This document shows, in pieces, positions 7,798 through 15,588 of a stretch of 33,860 nt of DNA (its first letter is position 1; each line of letters begins with the position of its first letter). The notes beneath the pieces were generated by a model. It was not told where the DNA came from, made no database searches, and saw nothing but the letters and a program-made list of their open reading frames with translations. Where the stretch lies: NCBI GenBank assembly GCA_041166745.1, contig JBEEGH010000030.1:1-33860 (forward strand), given 5' to 3'. The position numbers and the translations under genes are program-made. The DNA is from DASUCS01 sp041166745 (GTDB taxonomy: Bacteria; Actinomycetota; Acidimicrobiia; Acidimicrobiales; JACDCH01).

Positions 7798-8821
7798 AGA
7801 AGACCTTGGCGACGTCGTAGAGCTCGGCGCTGACGAGCTTCAGCTCGCCCGTCGCCTCGGTGAGCGGGACGCGGACGATCTCGCCACAGCGCAGCGCGAC
7901 CATCTGGCCGAACTCGCCGTCGTGCACGGTGTCGATCGCCGCGATCCCGAATCGGGTGGACAGCACTCGGTCGAAGGCAGTCGGCGTGCCGCCGCGTTGG
8001 ATGTGACCGAGCACGACGGCTCGGCTCTCATAGCCCGTGCGGGCTTCGATCTCGGTCGCGAGGGCGCTCCCGATACCGCCGAGGCGGGCATGGCCGAACG
8101 CGTCGACCTCGCCCGTCGCCGTGGACAACGCCCCGTCCTTCGGCACCGCTCCTTCCGCCACTACGACGATCGACGCGAGTCGCTTCTTGTTCTCGTGGCG
8201 GTGGATGATGGCCGCGGCAACCTCTTCGAGGTCAAACGGCTTCTCCGGGATGAGCACCATGGTGGCGCCACCGGCGATGCCTGCCCACAGCGCGATGTGG
8301 CCAGCGTGGCGTCCCATCACCTCCACGACCATGACGCGGTCGTGCGATTCGGCCGTCGTGTGGAGGCGGTCGATGGCATCGACGCACACCTGCACTGCCG
8401 TGTTGAAGCCGAACGTCAGCTCGGTCGCCGACAGATCGTTGTCGATCGTTTTCGGTACCCCGACCACCGAGATGCCATCGCCGTGCAGCTTGCTGGCGAC
8501 ACCGAGCGTGTCCTCACCGCCAATGGCGATCAGCGCGTCGACGCCCAGATCTGCCAGCGTGTGCTTCACCCTCTCGACACCACCATCGATCTTGTACGGG
8601 TTCGTGCGGGAGGAGCCGAGCACCGTGCCGCCGCGCGGCAGCGTGCCCCGCATGCGTTCGACGTTCAGCTCGGTCGTGAGATGCTCGACGACGCCCTTCC
8701 AGCCGTCGCGGAAGCCGACGAGCTCATCGCCGTAGTGCACCTCGGCTTTGCGCACTGCGGCACGCAGCACGGCATTGAGCCCGGGACAGTCGCCGCCACC
8801 GGTGAGCATTCCAACTTTCAT
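7790..8821 (-). CDS. pfkA: 6-phosphofructokinase, group III
   Basis: 343 residues from ATG 8821 (MKVGMLTGGGDCPGLNAVLR). It phosphorylates fructose 6-phosphate in glycolysis. Visible motifs are LPRGGTVLGSSRTNPYK, IAIGGEDTLG, the catalytic VPKTIDNDL, VMGRHAG and HIQRGGTPTAFDR, all typical of the actinobacterial group III enzymes. The residue after GGE is Asp, where ATP-specific enzymes of the E. coli type carry Gly; in this superfamily Asp there often goes with pyrophosphate use. Phosphoryl donor preference is therefore open. The start faces glpK across 29 bases. Confidence 0.92.
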   Translation of the reverse strand: MKVGMLTGGGDCPGLNAVLRAAVRKAEVHYGDELVGFRDGWKGVVEHLTTELNVERMRGTLPRGGTVLGSSRTNPYKIDGGVERVKHTLADLGVDALIAIGGEDTLGVASKLHGDGISVVGVPKTIDNDLSATELTFGFNTAVQVCVDAIDRLHTTAESHDRVMVVEVMGRHAGHIALWAGIAGGATMVLIPEKPFDLEEVAAAIIHRHENKKRLASIVVVAEGAVPKDGALSTATGEVDAFGHARLGGIGSALATEIEARTGYESRAVVLGHIQRGGTPTAFDRVLSTRFGIAAIDTVHDGEFGQMVALRCGEIVRVPLTEATGELKLVSAELYDVAKVFFG

Positions 8822-8836
8822 GCCGTCACCATTCCA

Positions 8837-8842
8837 TAGAGT
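8837..8842 (+). promoter_or_regulatory. Candidate -10 element of glpK (leaderless)
   Basis: TAGAGT ends 8 bases before the glpK ATG in the 29-base pfkA-glpK divergent gap. No ribosome binding site is visible between them. Transcription would begin about two bases before ATG. The -35 region would fall in pfkA and is weak. Confidence 0.4.
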
Positions 8843-8850
8843 GCGGGCCA

Positions 8851-10326
8851 ATGTCCCTGGTCATTGCCATCGACGCGGGAACGACGGGGGTTCGGGCGTT
8901 CGCCGTTGACGAGCAGGGCCAGCCCACGGGCTGGTCGTATCGCGAGTTTCCCCAATACTTTCCCCGTCCGGGCTGGGTCGAGCACGACGCCAACGAGATC
9001 TGGGATGCGGTCAGGGCCGTGCTCGTGGAGCTCGTCGACACCTTGGGTGAGCCAGTCGCCGCCATCGGCATCACCGACCAGCGCGAGACCGTGGTGGCGT
9101 GGTCGCGCGGCACGGGCGAGCCTAAGCATCGGGCGATCGTCTGGCAGGACCGGCGTACCGCGGCGCGCTGCGACGAGCTGCGCGCCGCCGGACATCTGCC
9201 GATGGTGCGCGACCGCACCGGACTCGTGCTCGATCCGTACTTTTCAGGGTCGAAGATCGAGTGGCTGTTGGCCGAGGGCGGGGTACGGGCCGACGCGGAC
9301 CTCGCCGTCGGCACGATCGACGCGTGGCTCATGTGGAAGCTCACCGGCGGCGCGACGCATGCCACCGAGGTGTCGAATGCATCGCGCACGATGCTGTTCG
9401 ACATTCGCACCTTGTCGTGGTCCGAAGAGCTGTGCGCGTTGTTCGACGTGCCGGTGTCGGCGTTGCCCGAGGTACGTCCTTCATCAGGCCGATTCGGCGT
9501 CGTCGCCTGCGGTCTCGAGGGACTCGATGGCGTGCCGATCGCCGGCGTGGCCGGCGATCAGCAGGCCGCGTTGTTCGGACAGGCGTGTGTAACTCCAGGT
9601 ATGACGAAGAACACGTACGGCACCGGTTCCTTCGTGCTCATGAACGTGGGCGATGAGTGCCCTCCCCCAGTCGAAGGTCTGCTCACGACCGTGGCGTGGC
9701 AACTGGCGCGAGATGCGCCGGCGACGTACGCGTACGAGGGCGCGATCTTCGTGACCGGCGCAGCGGTCCAGTGGCTCCGAGACGGGCTCGGCATCATCGA
9801 GCACGCCGCCGAGATCGGCCCGCTGGCCGCGTCGATCGACGACACCGAGGGGGTATTCGTCGTACCCGCGTTCACTGGCCTCGGGTCGCCATGGTGGGAT
9901 CCGTACGCGCGCGGCACGATCGTCGGCATCACGCGCGGAACCTCGAAAGCCCATCTGGCGCGCGCTGTGGTCGAGGCGATGGCATACCAGACGCGCGACG
10001 TCGTGGATGCGATGTGCAAGGCGTCCGGTCGTGAGGTGCGGGCGTTGCGGGCCGACGGCGGCGCGTCGGTGATGGACCTCCTGTTGCAACTGCAAGCGGA
10101 TCAGCTGCAGGTGCCCGTCGCGCGGCCTGTCGTGCAAGAGACGACCGCGTTGGGCGCCGCCTATCTCGCCGGCCTCGCCGAAGGTGTCTGGGGGTCGCTC
10201 GACGATCTCGCGGTGTACTGGCAGCTCGACGCCGAGTTCACACCCGCAGTACCGGCGGGCGTGGCCGACGCGAAACACGCGCAGTGGCAACGCGCGGTGG
10301 AGCGCTCGCGCAACTGGGAGCGCTAG
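8851..10326 (+). CDS. glpK: Glycerol kinase
   Basis: 491 residues, standard length. It phosphorylates glycerol to sn-glycerol 3-phosphate. The FGGY-family ATPase motif IDAGTTGVRAFAVD starts at residue 6. The substrate-binding QRETVVAW and VWQDRRTA segments carry the Arg-Glu pair of GlpK. AGDQQAALFG has the catalytic Asp, and the FGGY signature MTKNTYGTGSF and the GLGSPWWDPYARG and RADGGAS segments follow. The product would feed the dehydrogenase encoded at 33362. Its TAG stop shares CTAG with the stop of the convergent ACT gene. Confidence 0.95.
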   Translation: MSLVIAIDAGTTGVRAFAVDEQGQPTGWSYREFPQYFPRPGWVEHDANEIWDAVRAVLVELVDTLGEPVAAIGITDQRETVVAWSRGTGEPKHRAIVWQDRRTAARCDELRAAGHLPMVRDRTGLVLDPYFSGSKIEWLLAEGGVRADADLAVGTIDAWLMWKLTGGATHATEVSNASRTMLFDIRTLSWSEELCALFDVPVSALPEVRPSSGRFGVVACGLEGLDGVPIAGVAGDQQAALFGQACVTPGMTKNTYGTGSFVLMNVGDECPPPVEGLLTTVAWQLARDAPATYAYEGAIFVTGAAVQWLRDGLGIIEHAAEIGPLAASIDDTEGVFVVPAFTGLGSPWWDPYARGTIVGITRGTSKAHLARAVVEAMAYQTRDVVDAMCKASGREVRALRADGGASVMDLLLQLQADQLQVPVARPVVQETTALGAAYLAGLAEGVWGSLDDLAVYWQLDAEFTPAVPAGVADAKHAQWQRAVERSRNWER

Positions 10327-11012
10327 CGCGCCGTCGTCGACGACGACGGGTGATTCATGCGAGCCGCAAGAGCGGAGAGCTCTCGAAATCGTGTATCCAC
10401 GATGCGCGCCAACGCCGCCGCGGTGCGACGCTCCCTGGCGCGGAACGCCTGCCCGTCGCGACCCATCACCAGCGCGAGGTTGGCCGCCGGCAATGGAGCC
10501 CAGAGCACGTCGTCGGGCCCGGACTCCATCGCGGCGACGCGCGCCGAGCTGCGACTTCCGGCGACGAACGCCGTCAGCCATGCGAGCTCGGGGGCGGGCC
10601 CGACACTTGCCTTCACGGAAACCGCGTCGAGATCCACGACCACCGCCCACTGTGCGCCGATCGTGGCAGTGGCCCGTTCACACAGTTCGCTGACGATCTC
10701 CTCGGAGGAAGACGAGGCCACCAGCTGGGCGGCCGTCTCGAGCGCATCCAGCCGCGGGTCATGCAGCGCATCGACGACGGGGCGCACGTCTTCCACGTCC
10801 ACGCCGTCGACTTGGGCGATCTCTGAGGCCAGCAGATCCAGCGAGGAACCGTCCGGCAGCTCGACCACCAGGTCGTCGACGGCGCGGCCGCCGCCCCGCT
10901 CGAGGATCTCGATGCCGACGATTTCACCCCGCACCGCGCCGATCCGGCTGGCGACAGCGCCAAGGGCCCCGGGGCGGTCGGGCAGCCACACGCGCACCGT
11001 GTAGGTCTCCAT
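10323..11012 (-). CDS. ACT domain protein with GAF-like C-terminal region
   Basis: 229 residues. Residues 1-80 form an ACT domain (YTVRVWLPDRPGALGAVASR, then GEIVGIEIL and VDDLVVELP), the fold that senses small ligands such as amino acids. Residues about 90-215 alternate strands and helices like a GAF domain (LETAAQLVASSSSEEIVSEL, then ATIGAQWAVVVDLDA and WAPLPAANLALVMGR). No catalytic domain is present, so it is probably a sensor or regulator; ligand unknown. It is divergent from the TetR gene, with matching TACGGT hexamers 8 bases before each ATG. Confidence 0.72.
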   Translation of the reverse strand: METYTVRVWLPDRPGALGAVASRIGAVRGEIVGIEILERGGGRAVDDLVVELPDGSSLDLLASEIAQVDGVDVEDVRPVVDALHDPRLDALETAAQLVASSSSEEIVSELCERATATIGAQWAVVVDLDAVSVKASVGPAPELAWLTAFVAGSRSSARVAAMESGPDDVLWAPLPAANLALVMGRDGQAFRARERRTAAALARIVDTRFRELSALAARMNHPSSSTTAR

Positions 11013-11020
11013 GGCGGCAA

Positions 11021-11026
11021 ACCGTA
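11021..11026 (-). promoter_or_regulatory. Candidate -10 element of the ACT gene
   Basis: TACGGT on the minus strand ends 8 bases before the ATG at 11012. It sits inside a palindromic CCGTACGG that recurs at the TetR promoter on the other side of the gap. The -35 is weak. Confidence 0.4.
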
Positions 11027-11081
11027 CGGCCGCCCTGTGAACGGCAGGTTTCCCCGGTGAAACGTTCGTGCGACACCGATT

Positions 11082-11112
11082 CTTGACCGACCGGTCAAGT
11101 CATCCGTACGGT
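11082..11112 (+). promoter_or_regulatory. tetR promoter with overlapping operator
   Basis: An inverted repeat with 7-base arms (CTTGACC and GGTCAAG, 4-base centre) spans 11082-11099. It contains a -35-like TTGACC (11083-11088), and 18 bases later a -10-like TACGGT (11107-11112). A repressor bound to the repeat would cover the -35 and spacer. This is the classic layout for TetR autorepression. The start codon is 8 bases past the -10, so the transcript would be essentially leaderless. Confidence 0.6.
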
Positions 11113-11120
11113 TCGCGTCG

Positions 11121-11708
11121 ATGACCGAGAAGCGCCAGCTCACGCCGCGAGGCAAGGAGCGCCGACATCAGCTGATGGCCTATGCCGCCGCCCGCTTCGC
11201 GGAGGGTGGGTTCCACCCGACCTCGGTGGCCGAGATCGTGAGCGGGCTCGGCGTCGGCAAGGGCGTCTTCTACTGGTATTTCGACTCGAAAGATCAGTTG
11301 TTCCTCGAGATCTTGAAGGACGCCCAGCAAGACCTGCGGCGGGCGCAGCAGCACGTGATCATCGACGAGCCCGACCCTGTTCGCCGCATCGAGCTCGGCA
11401 TCCGGGCCTCGATGACATGGTTCGCTGAGCACAGAGACCTCGTGAACCTCTTCCAGTTCGCCGCCACCGAGGAGCGATTCGCCCCGCTGCTGCGGCGGGG
11501 GCAGGAGGTCGCGCTGGCGGATGCAGTGAAGCACGTGAAAGACGGCATCGTCGCAGGCGATATCCGCGACGGCGAGCCGGAGGTGCTCGCCCACGCCATC
11601 CTCGGCGTGATCAGCCACCTCGTCCGCGAGCTCATCCACGACCGCGGCGAGTCGCCGGAGGAAGTCGCAGACGCAGCCGTGGCCTTCTGCCTCGGTGGCC
11701 TTCGCTAG
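11121..11708 (+). CDS. TetR/AcrR family transcriptional regulator
   Basis: 195 residues. The N-terminal helix-turn-helix (about 9-56) reads RHQLMAYAAARFAEGGFHP, then SVAEIVSGLGVGKGVFYWYF, the TetR signature. The helical C-terminal region (about 60-195) would bind a ligand and dimerise; its ligand cannot be read from sequence. The palindrome at 11082-11099 overlapping its promoter suggests autorepression and possibly control of the divergent ACT gene about 70 bases away. Its TAG shares CTAG with the convergent aminotransferase gene. Confidence 0.9.
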   Translation: MTEKRQLTPRGKERRHQLMAYAAARFAEGGFHPTSVAEIVSGLGVGKGVFYWYFDSKDQLFLEILKDAQQDLRRAQQHVIIDEPDPVRRIELGIRASMTWFAEHRDLVNLFQFAATEERFAPLLRRGQEVALADAVKHVKDGIVAGDIRDGEPEVLAHAILGVISHLVRELIHDRGESPEEVADAAVAFCLGGLR

Positions 11709-12877
11709 AGCTTCGTCAAGCCCTTACGGAGGTTGCGCACGGCCTGACCGATGCGCTGCTCGTTTTCGATGAGTGCGAAGCGCACGTAACCGTCGCCGCC
11801 CGGCCCGAAGCCGACGCCCGGTGACAGCGCGACGTTGGCCTCGCGGACGACGAGCTTGGCGAACTCGATCGAGCCCATCTCCCGGTAGGGCTCCGGAATC
11901 GGGGCCCACGCGAACATCGTTCCTTGCGGCCGAGGGAACTGCCATCCGATGCGGTCGAGCCCTTCACCAAGAGCGTCGCGACGCGACTGGTAGATCTCCC
12001 GCACCTGCTTGGGGTACTCCTGTGCCTCGTTGAGCGTGACCGTGGCGGCGATCTGGATCGGCTGGAACGTTCCGTAGTCGAGGTAGCTCTTCAACTTCGC
12101 GAGCGCTTGCACGACCTCGGAGTTACCGACGAGATACGCGATGCGCCATCCCGCCATCGAGAACGACTTCGTCATCGAGTACAGCTCGACCGCGCACTCA
12201 CGAGCTCCATCCGCCTGCAAGATCGACGGCGGGACGTAACCATCGAATGTCGTCTCGGCGTATGCAAAGTCGTGAACGAGGATCAAGTCGCGCTCGCGTG
12301 CCCAATCGACGAGGCGCTGCATGTCGGCGAGCTCGACACACGTGGTGGTCGGATTGTGCGGGAAGGAGAGCACCACGACACGCGGCCTGGGCCAGCCGTA
12401 CTCCCACGCAGCCATCACGTTCTCGATGAAGTCTTCGCCCGGACCGATCGGCACCTCGCGCGCGTCGGCGCCGGCGAGATGCGGACCCCAGATGTGGATC
12501 GGATAGCTCGGACTCGGCACGAGGGCGGCGTCGCCCGGCTGGAGCAACACCCACATGAGGTGGCTGAAGCCTTCCTTCGCGCCGATGGTGTTGATCACCT
12601 CGAGATCGGGATCGAGCTCGACGTTGAAGCGCCGGCGGTAGAGATCGCTGACGGCCTCGCGGAGCTTGGGAATGCCGCGGCTGGCGGAGTACCGATGGTT
12701 GCGGGTGTTGTGGGCCGCCTCGGACAACTTCTCGACGGCGATCTCGGGCGAGGGGATGTCGGGGTTGCCGAAACCCAGATCGATCACGTCCTTGCCGGCG
12801 CGCCGGGCCTCGACCTTCAAGCCGTCGATGATCGTGAACACGTACGGCGGCAAGTTCGGTATGCGGCGGAACTCCAT
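11705..12877 (-). CDS. alaC: PLP-dependent aminotransferase, AlaC-like
   Basis: 390 residues from ATG 12877, with AAGGA upstream. A class I/II fold-type I aminotransferase. FRRIPNLPPYVF at the N-terminus, DLGFGNPDIPSP, RYSASRGIPKLREA, IGAKEGFSHLM and VPSPSYPIHIWG run parallel to E. coli AlaC (glutamate-pyruvate transaminase). The PLP lysine is in YSMTKSFSMAGWRIAY. It probably makes alanine from pyruvate, although related enzymes act on LL-diaminopimelate or other amino acids. The coding frame is open upstream of the chosen start, but the family match begins at MEFRRIP. Divergent from ppa. Confidence 0.85.
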   Translation of the reverse strand: MEFRRIPNLPPYVFTIIDGLKVEARRAGKDVIDLGFGNPDIPSPEIAVEKLSEAAHNTRNHRYSASRGIPKLREAVSDLYRRRFNVELDPDLEVINTIGAKEGFSHLMWVLLQPGDAALVPSPSYPIHIWGPHLAGADAREVPIGPGEDFIENVMAAWEYGWPRPRVVVLSFPHNPTTTCVELADMQRLVDWARERDLILVHDFAYAETTFDGYVPPSILQADGARECAVELYSMTKSFSMAGWRIAYLVGNSEVVQALAKLKSYLDYGTFQPIQIAATVTLNEAQEYPKQVREIYQSRRDALGEGLDRIGWQFPRPQGTMFAWAPIPEPYREMGSIEFAKLVVREANVALSPGVGFGPGGDGYVRFALIENEQRIGQAVRNLRKGLTKL

Positions 12878-12894
12878 GGAAATCCTTACGACGG

Positions 12895-12910
12895 CGGCGG
12901 GGCCCCGCCG
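12895..12910. repeat. 16-base perfect palindrome between alaC and ppa
   Basis: A self-complementary G/C-only 16-mer lies in the 88-base divergent gap, 17 bases before the aminotransferase start. It could be an operator or a structure in the alaC leader; in such GC-rich DNA it could also be chance. Confidence 0.35.
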
Positions 12911-12965
12911 TAGAGGGCGGGCGGCGGGGATGAGTGGTAACGGTACTCCGGGGCATGATTGGAAA

Positions 12966-13460
12966 ATGAAAGGGAATCGGGTGGTCGATGTGGTCGTCGA
13001 GATCCCCCGCGGCAGCCGCAACAAGTACGAGTGGGACCACGAGCAGCACGTGATGCGCCTCGACCGGCGCCTCTTCTCGGCCACGGTGTATCCCGCGGAC
13101 TACGGCTTCATCCCCGACACGTTGGCGGAGGACGGCGATCCTCTCGATGCCATCGTGTTGCTCGAGGAGCCGACGTTTCCGGGGTGCTGGATCACCGCCA
13201 GGCCCGTCGGCGTCTTCTGGATGACAGACGACAAAGGTCCCGACGCCAAGATCGTGTGCGTGCCGGCGGAAGATCCGCGCTGGACCGACGTGAACGAGAT
13301 CACAGACGTGCCCGAACTGTTGCGAGCCGAGATCGAGCACTTCTTCGACGTCTACAAGATGCTCGAGCCCGGCAAGCACACGAACACCGCTGGCTACGAA
13401 GGTGTCGACGCGGCATGGAAGGAAATCGAGGCGGCGCGCACCCGGGGCGCCGAGACCTAG
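12966..13460 (+). CDS. ppa: Inorganic pyrophosphatase (soluble, family I)
   Basis: 164 residues from ATG 12966. It hydrolyses pyrophosphate to two phosphates, pulling biosynthetic reactions forward. Active-site segments are VEIPRGSRNKYEWDHE, ATVYPADYGFIPDTL, EDGDPLDAIVLLEEP (the metal-binding DGDPLD) and the C-terminal PGKHTNTAGY. Length matches bacterial family I enzymes. An in-frame ATG at 12930 is a less likely start because the family homology begins at about VVDVVVEIP. The TAG stop shares CTAG with the convergent ROK kinase gene. Confidence 0.93.
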   Translation: MKGNRVVDVVVEIPRGSRNKYEWDHEQHVMRLDRRLFSATVYPADYGFIPDTLAEDGDPLDAIVLLEEPTFPGCWITARPVGVFWMTDDKGPDAKIVCVPAEDPRWTDVNEITDVPELLRAEIEHFFDVYKMLEPGKHTNTAGYEGVDAAWKEIEAARTRGAET

Positions 13461-14404
13461 TCCCGGCGATCGAAGCCGATGAGCGCCGCGCCGATCGCAC
13501 CAGCGTCGTTGCCCAACTGCGCAGGAACGATCGCGACCTGAGGCCGGTGGTCCGCCGCGAGCACAAGGGACGGGAACGCCTCGCGGATCGGGGTCATCAC
13601 GACATCACCGGCTCCTACGAGGCCACCGCCAACGACGACCACCGACGGGTCGAGCAGGTTGACGAGATTGGCGATGCCGAGCGCGGCCCACCATCCGAAC
13701 TCGCGGAAGACCGCCAGCGCGTCGGCGTCGCCCTCCAACGCCGCTCGCGTCACGTGCTCTCCTCGCACGTCGTCGGGATCGCCACCGGCGAACTCGAGGA
13801 AGCGAGCTCCGTTTCCTGACTCGGCCGCTTCACGCGCCAGCCGGCCGAGGCCGCTGCCCGAGGCAAACCGCTCCCAACAACCGCGCCGCCCGCAGGGACA
13901 CGGCGGGCCCTTCGGGTCGACGACCATGTGTCCGGGCTCGCCGCCGAAGCCGTTCGCGCCCCGCTGCAGCACTCCCCCGCTCACGACACCGCCACCGATG
14001 CCGGTGCCGAGCGTGACCATGAACGCCTCGTCGGCACCCTTGGCGGCGCCGAGCCGCACCTCCGCCCACGTTGCACACGTCGCGTCGTTGTCGACCGCGA
14101 CCGGCAGGTTCAGTCGACCTTGCAACTCGTCGCGAATCGACAGGTCCACGACGCCGGGCAGGTTTGGTCCGACCGCCAGCCGCCCGTTTCGATCGACAAG
14201 CCCGGGCACGCCGACGCCGATGGCCTCGATGTCGCCGGCGCTGGCGCGCACCTCCGTGACCACACCGACCATTGCGTCGAACAACGCTTCCGCACCGCGT
14301 GGCGTCGGGCGACGGACCTCATTGCCGATGCGTCGCCCCGACTCGTCGACCGCGATCGCAAGGATCTTCGTACCGCCGACATCGACCCCGACCGAGAGCG
14401 CCAT
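13457..14404 (-). CDS. glkA: ROK-family glucokinase
   Basis: 315 residues. It phosphorylates glucose at C6 with ATP. It shows the N-terminal phosphate motif GVDVGGTKILAIAVDESG, substrate-binding VDNDATCATWAE, LGTGIGGGVV, and the ROK zinc motif EPGHMVVDP followed by CPCGRRGCWE. The C-terminal adenosine motif is VVVGGGLVG. Actinobacterial glucokinases of this type also take part in carbon catabolite repression. There is no N-terminal helix-turn-helix, so it is the kinase rather than a ROK repressor. It is the last gene of the long minus-strand run, 21 bases after the eRF1-like gene. Confidence 0.9.
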   Translation of the reverse strand: MALSVGVDVGGTKILAIAVDESGRRIGNEVRRPTPRGAEALFDAMVGVVTEVRASAGDIEAIGVGVPGLVDRNGRLAVGPNLPGVVDLSIRDELQGRLNLPVAVDNDATCATWAEVRLGAAKGADEAFMVTLGTGIGGGVVSGGVLQRGANGFGGEPGHMVVDPKGPPCPCGRRGCWERFASGSGLGRLAREAAESGNGARFLEFAGGDPDDVRGEHVTRAALEGDADALAVFREFGWWAALGIANLVNLLDPSVVVVGGGLVGAGDVVMTPIREAFPSLVLAADHRPQVAIVPAQLGNDAGAIGAALIGFDRRD

Positions 14405-14425
14405 GGACGGGGAAGCTAGTGCTCC

Positions 14426-15541
14426 CTAATAGCGCAGGAGCGCCCCGATGCGGCCCAACACATCGAGATCGGCGTTGCCGACGCAGATCTCGACGCGGCA
14501 CGACTGGCTCAACGCCTCGTCGATCGCCTCCTCGACGACATCCTCGAGGGCTTCCATCTCCGAGCCGCAGCGGCCGCACGTGCGCCCCACGAGTGCGAGG
14601 GCGCCGCACGGCGAGCAACGCCATCCGGCTTCGCGGTACCCCTGCGAGACCAGCACGCGCTCCGCGCGGTGCTCGCCGAGAGCGGCGAGCACCGGACCGA
14701 GGCCGGCAACACCGCGCCGGCCGGTGGCAACGGCTTCGCGGAGCCGGCCCACCCACTCGGCTTCCTTCTGTCGCTCGATCGTGTGCTCGACATCGATGGC
14801 CGCGCCGCGGATCTCGTCGACTCCGGCGGACACCGCGAGGTGCACCCGGCTGAACAGTCGCTCACGCAAGTACGGATGCAGCAGGGACTCGAGCTCGCTC
14901 GCAATCTCATCCGGTCCGCCGATGACCAGATGATGGAACGGCGACTTCTGGAGGACGGCCAGCGCCACGTCGGCCGCATGCCGCAGGTGCTGATGCTTCA
15001 GCGCATCGAGATGGTGGGCGATGTCGCCTTGGTCGCGATCGCCGCGCGTGTCGTAATCGCGCGGGAGTTCGTCGAACAGCTCCGAATGATCCACGAGATC
15101 ACCGAGCTCGAAAACGAACATGCGGACCCGTTGTTTGTCCGCCAACAACACGCCCAACGCCGTTGACTCTTCGAACACGGCTTCGAGCTGTCCCACAGCA
15201 GGCATGTGATTGATCACGACGCGGTTCTGCACGGACACCGGAAGGGCGATCACCTCCCACAGGTCGTGAGCACTGCACGCGAAGATCGCCAGCCCGCGCG
15301 TGTGAGAGCGATCGATGCCACCCTTCACCAACTCTTCGATGCGGTGCAGATCGCGGCGAACGGAGACGTCACCATTGGCCCGAGTGCGGGCGTCGTGCAG
15401 GAGCACGTTGACCTCGTGCTCCAGATCCTGGTGGCGTACATATCTGCGGCCGTCAACGTCGAGGTAACAACTCGTGACTGGTGCTCGCTCTCCTCGGAAT
15501 CCGGCGAGCGAACGAATCACGTCTTCGGCGATGACCGGCAC
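14426..15541 (-). CDS. Bacterial eRF1-like (baeRF/Vms1-related) protein
   Basis: 371 residues from GTG 15541, with AGGGGG six bases upstream. The fold order resembles archaeal/eukaryotic release factor 1: a central domain with GVLLADKQRVRMFVFELG, and a third domain with FHHLVIGGPDEIASELESL and YLRERLFSRVHLAVSAGVDE. A zinc ribbon (CSPC...CGRC) follows, and the end ILRY of eRF1 is matched by IGALLRY. The peptidyl-tRNA-cleaving GGQ of true eRF1 is absent; DQG occurs at about that place (GDRDQGDIAHHL). Related bacterial proteins are thought to act on ribosomes or stalled peptidyl-tRNA, but the role here is inference. Confidence 0.7.
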   Translation of the reverse strand: MPVIAEDVIRSLAGFRGERAPVTSCYLDVDGRRYVRHQDLEHEVNVLLHDARTRANGDVSVRRDLHRIEELVKGGIDRSHTRGLAIFACSAHDLWEVIALPVSVQNRVVINHMPAVGQLEAVFEESTALGVLLADKQRVRMFVFELGDLVDHSELFDELPRDYDTRGDRDQGDIAHHLDALKHQHLRHAADVALAVLQKSPFHHLVIGGPDEIASELESLLHPYLRERLFSRVHLAVSAGVDEIRGAAIDVEHTIERQKEAEWVGRLREAVATGRRGVAGLGPVLAALGEHRAERVLVSQGYREAGWRCSPCGALALVGRTCGRCGSEMEALEDVVEEAIDEALSQSCRVEICVGNADLDVLGRIGALLRY

Positions 15542-15588
15542 GGGCGCCCCCTGGGGTCGGCGAGAACCCGATGATAGACGGGCCCGCG

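Noticed and set aside
12878..13084. Longer N-terminus for the AlaC-like aminotransferase
   Set aside because: The extra residues are Arg/Ser/Thr-rich, overlap ppa antisense, and precede the normal family start; a ribosome binding site supports ATG 12877.
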